From assembly GCF_006494365.1 (NCBI RefSeq), contig NZ_VHIP01000014.1:62001-126000 (forward strand): a DNA stretch of 64,000 nucleotides. Reading direction: 5' to 3'. This stretch comes from Aestuariibacter sp. GS-14 (GTDB lineage Bacteria; Pseudomonadota; Gammaproteobacteria; Enterobacterales; Alteromonadaceae). The position numbers and the translations under genes are program-made. The notes under the pieces were generated by a model. It did no database searches, was not told the origin of the DNA, and was given only the letters and a program-made list of their open reading frames with translations. Positions 57,351 to 64,000 of this stretch are shown piece by piece. Each line of letters begins with the position of its first letter. The stretch's first letter is position 1.

Positions 57351-57896
57351 ATGCAAGTAATTAAAACCGACATCCCTGATGTCAAAATTATTGAGCCACG
57401 TGTGTTTGGTGACGAACGTGGCTTTTTTATGGAAACCTTTCGCACCGATTGGTTTAAGGCTGAATGCGCCGACGTGGATTTTGTGCAAGACAATCATTCT
57501 AAATCCAAGCAGGGTATTCTGCGTGGATTGCACTATCAGCTTAAGCAAACGCAGGGTAAGTTAGTACGCGTAGTGTCGGGCGAAGTGTTTGATGTTGCCG
57601 TAGACATGCGCAAAGATTCAGCCACGTTTGGTAAATGGGTTGGCGTATATCTGTCGGCTGAGAACAAACGCCAGTTATGGGTGCCTGCCGGGTTTGCTCA
57701 TGGCTTTTATGTTACCAGTGAATCGGCTGAGTTTGTGTACAAGTGTACCGATTATTACCATCCGGAGTCGGAGGTGTCGGTTAGGTACAATGACCCTACC
57801 ATTGGTATTGAGTGGCCGCTGGTGAATGGCGAAGCGCCGTCGTTGTCGGGCAAAGATGCCAACGGCACTGCGTTTGTCGACGCCCCAACATTTTAA
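57351..57896 (+). CDS. rmlC: dTDP-4-dehydrorhamnose 3,5-epimerase
   Basis: The 181-residue cupin enzyme has IIEPRVFGDERGFFMETFRT and QDNHSKSKQGILRGLHYQLK, with the catalytic His in the second and the Asp-Tyr region FAHGFYVTSESAEFVYK. It converts dTDP-4-keto-6-deoxyglucose to the L-sugar. Usual RmlC length. It follows the repeat region and precedes rmlD by 23 bp. Confidence 0.97.
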   Translation: MQVIKTDIPDVKIIEPRVFGDERGFFMETFRTDWFKAECADVDFVQDNHSKSKQGILRGLHYQLKQTQGKLVRVVSGEVFDVAVDMRKDSATFGKWVGVYLSAENKRQLWVPAGFAHGFYVTSESAEFVYKCTDYYHPESEVSVRYNDPTIGIEWPLVNGEAPSLSGKDANGTAFVDAPTF

Positions 57897-57919
57897 GCCC
57901 GTTTGTTAAAGGAATACTG

Positions 57920-58774
57920 ATGTCGCAACTGGTAGTGATTGGAAAAAGTGGTCAGTTAGCCTGGGAAATCGCGCGGCGGGTGCCAGATGCTGTTTGTTTA
58001 GGGCGTGAAGATATGGATATCACGTCGGTAGCCAGTATTGCTAATACACTGGATAAGCTAGCGCCTGCCGCGGTCATTAATGCGTCTGCGTATACCGCGG
58101 TGGATAAAGCCGAAAGCGATGAAGCCAATGCGTATTTGTTGAATCAAACCGCCGTGGCCAATCTGGCCTCGTATTGCAAAGCCAACAACGCGTTTTTTGT
58201 GCACGTATCCACCGACTACGTATTCAACGGTGAAAAGGGCTCGCCTTACACGGTAAACGATACCATTGCGCCGCAAGGCATGTACGGTAAAACCAAAGCC
58301 GCTGGGGAAGCAGAAGTAAAAGCCATTCTGCCTGCACAAAGCGCCATTATTCGCACCTCCTGGGTGTATTCGGCGCACGGCAATAACTTTGTAAAAACCA
58401 TGCTGCGATTGATGGCTGAAAAGCCGCAACTGGGTGTGATTGACGACCAGATTGGCAGCCCAACCTGGGCGAAGGGGCTAGCGCAAGCCTGTATTGAAGC
58501 CGCCACACAACAACATGCCGGTGTTTTTCATTGGTCTGACGAAGGCGTGTGCAGTTGGTATGACTTTGCTGTTGCCATTCAGCAATTGGGACTAGAAAAA
58601 GGGCTGCTAAGTCAGGCCGTGCCAATAAATCCTATTCCCAGCAGTGCGTACCCTACACCGGCTAAACGCCCCCATTACAGCGTGTTAGACAAAACCCTCA
58701 CACGCGAAACGTATACAACCCCTCTTACACACTGGCGCGAACAGCTCAGCGCCATGATGGATGAGCTGGTGTAA
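57920..58774 (+). CDS. rmlD: dTDP-4-dehydrorhamnose reductase
   Basis: The start ATG 57920 ([20 protein letters not shown]) has AAAGGAATACTG before it; a longer reading from 57812 overlaps rmlC and lacks homology. The 284-residue SDR has [16 protein letters not shown] and [14 protein letters not shown] (YxxxK). It makes dTDP-L-rhamnose in the last step. Composition is higher in G+C than the 24-55 kb genes. Confidence 0.96.
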   Translation: MSQLVVIGKSGQLAWEIARRVPDAVCLGREDMDITSVASIANTLDKLAPAAVINASAYTAVDKAESDEANAYLLNQTAVANLASYCKANNAFFVHVSTDYVFNGEKGSPYTVNDTIAPQGMYGKTKAAGEAEVKAILPAQSAIIRTSWVYSAHGNNFVKTMLRLMAEKPQLGVIDDQIGSPTWAKGLAQACIEAATQQHAGVFHWSDEGVCSWYDFAVAIQQLGLEKGLLSQAVPINPIPSSAYPTPAKRPHYSVLDKTLTRETYTTPLTHWREQLSAMMDELV

Positions 58775-58794
58775 TAGCAAGAGAAATAAATAAC

Positions 58795-59880
58795 ATGACA
58801 GCAAAAACCATTATTGTTACCGGCGGCGCAGGCTTCATTGGCTCCGCTGTGGTACGTCACTTAATTAACGACACCGAGCACTCGGTAGTCAATCTCGACA
58901 AGCTCACCTACGCGGGTAATTTAGAGTCGCTTAAAGAAATCGACCAAAGTGAGCGTTATCACTTCGAACAAGTGGATATCTGCGATGGCCCGGAAGTGAA
59001 ACGCGTTCTGGACACCTACCAGCCTGACATCATTATGCACCTGGCAGCAGAGAGTCACGTAGACCGTTCCATCGATGGCCCGGGCGAGTTTATTCACACC
59101 AACGTAGTAGGTACTTACACGCTGTTAGAGCAAGCGCGTAGCTACTACGCCACGTTAAGCGATGATAAAAAAGCCGGATTCAAATTCCACCATATTTCCA
59201 CCGACGAAGTGTACGGCGATTTACCGCATCCGGATGAAGTGGAAGCCGGTACAGCGCTGCCTTTGTTCACAGAAGAAACGTCGTATGAGCCAAGCTCGCC
59301 ATATTCTGCGTCCAAGGCGGCATCCGACCATTTGGTTCGCGCCTGGTTGCGCACGTTTAAACTGCCTACGGTCGTCACCAACTGCTCAAACAACTATGGC
59401 CCGTATCACTTCCCGGAAAAGCTGATTCCGCTGATGATACTCAATGCGTTAGCAGGTAAGCCGTTACCGGTGTACGGCAAAGGCAATCAAATCCGTGATT
59501 GGCTGTATGTAGAAGACCACGCCCGCGCATTAGTGGTAGTGGCTACCACCGGTGCCATTGGCGAAACCTACAACATTGGTGGTCATAACGAAAAGCAAAA
59601 CATCGATGTGGTACACACCATTTGTGACATCCTCGATACAGTCAAACCCAAAGCACAAGGCAGCTACCGCGACCAAATCACCAGCGTAGCTGACCGCCCG
59701 GGCCACGACATGCGCTATGCCATTGACGCCAGCAAAATTAAAAGAGAATTGGGCTGGGTACCACAGGAAACCTTCGAATCGGGCATTAAGAAAACTGTGG
59801 AATGGTATCTGAACAATGAAGCCTGGTGGAAAGCGGTGTTAGACGGCAGTTATCAGGGTGAAAGGTTAGGTGCTGTTTAG
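58795..59880 (+). CDS. rmlB: dTDP-glucose 4,6-dehydratase
   Basis: The 361-residue SDR has [48 protein letters not shown] and [13 protein letters not shown] with YxxxK; it makes dTDP-4-keto-6-deoxyglucose. Family length is about 355. With rmlA, C and D it gives a complete dTDP-L-rhamnose pathway. The 254 bp downstream to the next start hold no further feature. Confidence 0.97.
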   Translation: MTAKTIIVTGGAGFIGSAVVRHLINDTEHSVVNLDKLTYAGNLESLKEIDQSERYHFEQVDICDGPEVKRVLDTYQPDIIMHLAAESHVDRSIDGPGEFIHTNVVGTYTLLEQARSYYATLSDDKKAGFKFHHISTDEVYGDLPHPDEVEAGTALPLFTEETSYEPSSPYSASKAASDHLVRAWLRTFKLPTVVTNCSNNYGPYHFPEKLIPLMILNALAGKPLPVYGKGNQIRDWLYVEDHARALVVVATTGAIGETYNIGGHNEKQNIDVVHTICDILDTVKPKAQGSYRDQITSVADRPGHDMRYAIDASKIKRELGWVPQETFESGIKKTVEWYLNNEAWWKAVLDGSYQGERLGAV

Positions 59881-60134
59881 GGCTCAGATTAATGCCGCTG
59901 TCGCAGCTTCGCTAAGGTTTTTAATAATTGTAATTGTGCCTGCATTCGGAGTCTGACTTCGAGTGTGAGGCCGGTTACTTGATATGCATATTGTTAACAT
60001 CTGCCAAAGAACCGTTTTAAGCGAACGATTATACTCAACCATGTGATAGTGATACTATCCAGTTGTTTTATTGCGCCGACTCTGGCGCATTTTTGTTTAA
60101 GACAGTATATGAACGGACAGACAGTCACTTTTTC

Positions 60135-61988
60135 ATGAAAATTGTTATTCATTTTGGCCCACCCAAAACAGGTACTTCAACAATACAGCACTGGCTGGTT
60201 AATAATGCGCAATTATTAGGTGAACGTGGGGTTTATTATCCAGGGCATAAAGTTGATGAAAATGGAGTGAGTTCAGGAAATTTAGAGTCATTGTTTGACA
60301 CGTGCGGAAATGGATTTCTTTTTTCGCATACTAAGTTTCTGAAAGAGGTTGCAAGAGCCGAACAGAAAAAGGCACATACACTGCTTTTTTCGTCGGAGTT
60401 TTTTATGCGGCAACTTTCTGTTATTGCCGAAGCAATCCCAGATGCATCTTTTTTGGGATTTGTTAGATTTCCACTCGACACGCTTGAGTCAACTTATAAC
60501 CAAGGTGTTAAACGTAACGCTAATCCACAACCATTTTCAGTCGGTACTCATCCCAGAGCGCCTATTTTCGATATTGTTGCGGATGCTGTGAAGCGCATTG
60601 GTAAAAACCGCTTTGAATTGTTACCTTTTGAAAAATCATTTTTTGTAGATGGCGACCTTACTAAAACGTTTTTAGCTAAGTTGGGACTTGATGTTGATGT
60701 AATGATAACCCCGAAAACCGTTAACACTTCGTATTGTTTTGAAGCGTTGGAAGTAAAACGATGGTTTAACGGCTACCAATTTCAACTAATTGATTCCCCA
60801 TTAGATAAATTCCTACAGGGCTATACAAAAGGCACAAGCAAGTTTTCCCTTATACCGCCTGAAAAATTCGAGTTGATTAAAGAGCATTACCTTGCAGTAA
60901 CGAAAGAATTCTCTGATGAAGTGGGCTTGTCACAAAGCGAACACTTTATAAGATTGCAGCGTGAAAAGCCGCAAAAGCGTTACATAACTCAACAGCTTAC
61001 TCCCGAGATATTTGAGCCGGTGATTCAAGACTGGCTCGAAACGCGCCCCAGCGCAGCCGAACTGTTGCGCCGTTTTATTACTCAGGTTACTCCAAATAGC
61101 CCGGCAGAACAGGTGTACTTCGACATTATACGTAAGGCTATTCCTGCTTCTCGCAGTTTAAAAGCTTTCGTTTCTGGCTTGTCCGAGAATAGGTCATCAA
61201 TTAAAGCTGTTTTAAACACCTTGAACGTGAAGGCGTTTGCCTCCTTTCGTAGAAATGGAATGAAAAAACTTAGCGTACGTTCGGCATTAAATCAGCGTGA
61301 GTTTAACAATGCTACAGGTTCACTTCCTGTGCATCAAAAAGTAGAGTGGATATCACATCACATACCAAAAACGGCTGGTCCATCAATGCGGAAGTTGTTA
61401 GAGCAGGCGTACGACACCGACGCAGTCTATTGTATCAACAAAGGAAGTGGTACCGCTGAACTCTCTAGAGGCAATAGCATCTGGCTACCCGCAAATGTAA
61501 AAGCGATTCATGGGCATTTTCGAACCCATAGAAACCATCAGCAGTTTTTTCCGAATGCGAAACGTGTAGTTTGGATTCGAGACCCAATCGAACGAGCATG
61601 GTTATTGTTAGGTCGTTTACTTGAGATAAAAGAAAATGATCAGTTATATAGCAGACTAAAATTCCGATACATCGACAAGGGAATTACTGACAAGTCTGAG
61701 TTATTCAGAGCATGGTTGCTTGATAGCGAACTAAACTCTCCTCTATTCACGTATTCACAATACTTCCGAGAGGTTGGCATTGAAAAGTTTGATTTCGTTG
61801 GCTCAATACATACCATGGAAGAAGATTTAACCAGGCTATCAGAAATGTTGAATATTCAATTAGATGTTATACATAGCAATGCTTTGGATGACGGAATTGA
61901 ATTACCTCCAGAAATCAGACAATTGGAATCATACTTGGAGAAAGAGTATGCGATTGTTGGTACATATTTAGAAAAAAGTAGTAGGTAA
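60135..61988 (+). CDS. Tandem sulfotransferase-domain protein
   Basis: I start at ATG 60135 (MKIVIHFGPPKTGTSTIQHW) because the paralogue at 28663 begins likewise; a TTG at 60063 would add residues without homology. The 617-residue protein has a first sulfotransferase unit (1-330) and a second at about 415-610 with WISHHIPKTAGPSMRKLLEQ and KRVVWIRDPIERAWLLLG. Both carry PAPS-loop-like sequences. Two sulfations by one chain, or one catalytic and one binding domain, are possible. It lies 254 bp after rmlB. Confidence 0.78.
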   Translation: MKIVIHFGPPKTGTSTIQHWLVNNAQLLGERGVYYPGHKVDENGVSSGNLESLFDTCGNGFLFSHTKFLKEVARAEQKKAHTLLFSSEFFMRQLSVIAEAIPDASFLGFVRFPLDTLESTYNQGVKRNANPQPFSVGTHPRAPIFDIVADAVKRIGKNRFELLPFEKSFFVDGDLTKTFLAKLGLDVDVMITPKTVNTSYCFEALEVKRWFNGYQFQLIDSPLDKFLQGYTKGTSKFSLIPPEKFELIKEHYLAVTKEFSDEVGLSQSEHFIRLQREKPQKRYITQQLTPEIFEPVIQDWLETRPSAAELLRRFITQVTPNSPAEQVYFDIIRKAIPASRSLKAFVSGLSENRSSIKAVLNTLNVKAFASFRRNGMKKLSVRSALNQREFNNATGSLPVHQKVEWISHHIPKTAGPSMRKLLEQAYDTDAVYCINKGSGTAELSRGNSIWLPANVKAIHGHFRTHRNHQQFFPNAKRVVWIRDPIERAWLLLGRLLEIKENDQLYSRLKFRYIDKGITDKSELFRAWLLDSELNSPLFTYSQYFREVGIEKFDFVGSIHTMEEDLTRLSEMLNIQLDVIHSNALDDGIELPPEIRQLESYLEKEYAIVGTYLEKSSR

Positions 61989-61994
61989 GCTGCA

Positions 61995-63782
61995 ATGTCA
62001 TTAAGACGATATTCCATGATGACTCTCAAATTTGGTATAGGAATGATCCCTAAGCCTCTGAGAGACTTGGCTAAACGAAATGCTGCACTTACTTCTTTTT
62101 ATAGTCACTCTTTACAAAAGTCGGGCCTGTTTTATGGATTTCCTAGCAAAAAGAAACTACAGGAACTCTACTCGCATACGCTTTCCTATCAAGCCATTTT
62201 TATTGAACAGTTCGTTTCAGAACAGCCTGTGGTAAATCAACATTTTCACGTTGTAATACGCGCCTACAAACATTCAAATATTGTTACGACACTTAAAAGT
62301 CTGTTGATTCATAAAGACTACGTTTCTGATATTACGATAATCGGTGAGGTAATTTCAGAAAAAACTATCAGCGATGTTTGTGCTTCAGTATTCAATGTGA
62401 GTGTCTATAACAGTTTCCAACATTGGGATGTTAGAAAAGGGCTAACTCAGGTTGTTTTTATCAACTCCGGCGATACGCTGCATCATCGCTTTTTCGACGT
62501 ATGCAGCAGAGTAGATAATCAGGGTTTGTTATATGTCGATACTGACTTTGTAAATCTCTCCGGAGAAAGAGAAGATGCCAGATTATTGCCTGACTGGAAT
62601 CCCTACCTTCAAATGAGTAGTCATTATATAGCTACGGGCATTGTTTTAAATATAGAAAAGTTGCGCAGTTTACTGATACGGTCGCTTGGCAAAGCCTCTA
62701 CTATTGCATCTTTAATCAATGTACTAGCTAATGAACAATCTGAGTTACCAATCAGCCATATAGCACTTTCATTAGTACACCATACGAACAATAAGACACG
62801 CTCAGCACTTGAATCTAAAGAGACTTCAAAGTACTTAAATGAAAAGTACGATGCTGTTAGCAAGAGAAATAAAGATACCGAAACACTGGCCATTCAATGG
62901 CCCCTAACCAAACAGCCTTTGGTATCACTCATCATTCCAACCAAAAACGCTAAAGCCTTGGTGAAGGACTGTATTGAGTCTATCCTCACCAAAACAACTT
63001 ATAATAACTACGAGATTATTCTTGTAGACAACAACTCAGACGAGCAGGCAAGTCTCGACTATTTTGATGAGCTTAACCAACACCCCAAAATTACACTGCT
63101 GAAATACCCACAGCCTTTTAACTACTCGGCAATCAACAACTTTGCCGTAAAGCAGTGCAAAGGTGAGGTGATTGGGCTGGTCAACAATGACATTGAGGTG
63201 ATTACTCCCACTTGGCTTGACTTCATGGTAGGCCATGTCATGCGCGAAGACATAGGCTGCGTAGGTGCCAAACTGCTTTATTCGGATGGGCGCGTGCAAC
63301 ACGCAGGTGTAGTAATGGGCTATGGCGGTGGCGCAGGTCACGCACATAAGTATTTTCCCCGTTACCATCCCGGATACCTAAATCGCTTGATTGCCACCAA
63401 TAACTTTTCTGCAGTCACGGCCGCTTGCTTATTAGTAAAAAGAACACACTACGAAGACGTAAACGGCTTAAACGAGAAAGACCTTACCGTAGCATTCAAT
63501 GACGTCGACTTCTGTTTGAAAGTGAGGGAGCTTGGAGTACGGAATTTATATTGCGCAGAAGCTGAGCTTTACCATCATGAGTCAGTGTCCAGAGGACTTG
63601 ATGTAAGTAAAGAAAAAATGGCACGGTTTAATCGTGAGCTGGCTTATCTGAAGGAGCAGTGGGGCCACATAATTGAACATGACCCGGCTTACAATCCTAA
63701 TTTAACGTTGCGGCATGAAAACTTTGCAATTAAAGACGAAAAAGAAAGGCGCGAGGAAGCCCGCAAATCCGCTAAGGCTTAA
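61995..63782 (+). CDS. Glycosyltransferase family 2
   Basis: The 595-residue protein has an N-terminal part of about 300 residues without clear motifs. A GT2 domain spans about 310-545 (PLVSLIIPTKNAKALVKDCI, ITLLKYPQPFNYSAINNFAV, IGLVNNDIEVITPTWLDF, VAFNDVDFCLKVRELGV). This form (NNDIEV, YSDGRVQHAGVV) is frequent in polymer and O-antigen transferases. It lies six bases after the sulfotransferase gene and overlaps the convergent partial gene at its end by 11 bp. Confidence 0.88.
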   Translation: MSLRRYSMMTLKFGIGMIPKPLRDLAKRNAALTSFYSHSLQKSGLFYGFPSKKKLQELYSHTLSYQAIFIEQFVSEQPVVNQHFHVVIRAYKHSNIVTTLKSLLIHKDYVSDITIIGEVISEKTISDVCASVFNVSVYNSFQHWDVRKGLTQVVFINSGDTLHHRFFDVCSRVDNQGLLYVDTDFVNLSGEREDARLLPDWNPYLQMSSHYIATGIVLNIEKLRSLLIRSLGKASTIASLINVLANEQSELPISHIALSLVHHTNNKTRSALESKETSKYLNEKYDAVSKRNKDTETLAIQWPLTKQPLVSLIIPTKNAKALVKDCIESILTKTTYNNYEIILVDNNSDEQASLDYFDELNQHPKITLLKYPQPFNYSAINNFAVKQCKGEVIGLVNNDIEVITPTWLDFMVGHVMREDIGCVGAKLLYSDGRVQHAGVVMGYGGGAGHAHKYFPRYHPGYLNRLIATNNFSAVTAACLLVKRTHYEDVNGLNEKDLTVAFNDVDFCLKVRELGVRNLYCAEAELYHHESVSRGLDVSKEKMARFNRELAYLKEQWGHIIEHDPAYNPNLTLRHENFAIKDEKERREEARKSAKA

Positions 63783-64000
63783 CGGTTTCCTTTACGTCAT
63801 CTTCATGTGCGCCGCCATTTAAGGCATATTCTTTTAACTTTTCACTTTCTACGCCAGCTTGCTGAGCAGTTTCTAAAATCCTACGAACCTGCTCGCGCTG
63901 GCCAGCCGATTCCCTTACTGCAGTGGTTACAACCGCTTCTGCTCTTTCAGGGAAAATGGCGAGCAATGCATTCACTACATATTCACCAACCACCGGTACG
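63772..64000 (-). CDS. Partial protein, unknown, cut by window edge
   Basis: Only the C-terminal 75 or so residues are seen: VPVVGEYVVNALLAIFPERA, then AEAVVTTAVRESAGQREQVR and RILETAQQAGVESEKLKEYA, ending HEDDVKETVKP. It is helical and charged, with codon use like the housekeeping genes. No family is recognised. The open frame continues past the window edge, so a GTG at 63993 is not necessarily the start. Confidence 0.6.
   Translation of the reverse strand, partial: VPVVGEYVVNALLAIFPERAEAVVTTAVRESAGQREQVRRILETAQQAGVESEKLKEYALNGGAHEDDVKETVKP

Noticed and set aside
57812-57919. Longer reading of rmlD beginning inside rmlC
   Set aside because: The extra residues overlap rmlC in another frame and have no RmlD homology; ATG 57920 has AAAGGAA and begins with [12 protein letters not shown].

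Overview
The window looks like chromosomal DNA of a marine gammaproteobacterium, most likely a relative of Alteromonadaceae. The grounds are the tolC-nudF-yqiB-cpdA-yqiA-parE order, the epmB/efp/epmA trio, the gammaproteobacterial spc and alpha ribosomal operons with an S4-type leader, and a Zur-like palindrome before a ZnuD-like receptor. The species assignment is inference; no rRNA or tRNA gene is present.

Region 1 (1-15.3 kb) is housekeeping DNA. It starts with a 3'-truncated tolC on the minus strand, diverging from a nudF-yqiB-cpdA-yqiA chain with ATGA overlaps, then parE, a HAD phosphatase and a membrane-anchored protein of unknown function. A PriC-like gene, a YjfB-like small protein and the elongation factor P module (epmB divergent from efp, then epmA) follow. 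After these come a TonB-dependent receptor with His/Glu-rich loops behind a Zur-box candidate, and a DUF4397 lipoprotein.

Region 2 (15.4-24.3 kb) holds the complete spc operon (rplN to rpmJ, with secY) and alpha operon (rpsM to rplQ). The S10 operon that often precedes spc is not upstream here. A strong terminator follows rplQ.

Region 3 (24.4-63.8 kb) is a large glycan-assembly locus, visibly richer in A+T up to about 55.9 kb. Several transcription units carry glycosyltransferases (GT2, GT4, GT61, GT32-like and multi-domain fusions), four sulfotransferase-family proteins with five such domains, a WcbI-like domain, RgpF and HAD modules, a methyltransferase, an alpha/beta hydrolase-TPR protein and a Hint-domain protein. 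Sugar-nucleotide genes predict CMP-linked ulosonic acid (aldolase, KdsB-like, HAD phosphatase), UDP-xylose (UXS), GDP-6-deoxyhexose (gmd, rmd-like) and dTDP-L-rhamnose (rmlA-C-D-B). No Wzx, Wzy, ABC exporter or initiating phosphoglycosyltransferase is visible, so polymer export or protein glycosylation must depend on genes elsewhere. A stretch at 31.4-32.3 kb holds remnants of three different IS families, 48.8-49.4 kb holds a frameshifted acetyltransferase, and 56.87-57.26 kb holds a 150-bp direct repeat of hairpins.

The best candidates for something undescribed are three. The first is the aldolase, CMP-transferase and HAD trio, whose aldolase has an unusual Rossmann-like C-terminal domain. 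The second is the split COG5610-type pair beside RgpF. The third is the concentration of sulfotransferases and a Hint protein in one glycan locus.
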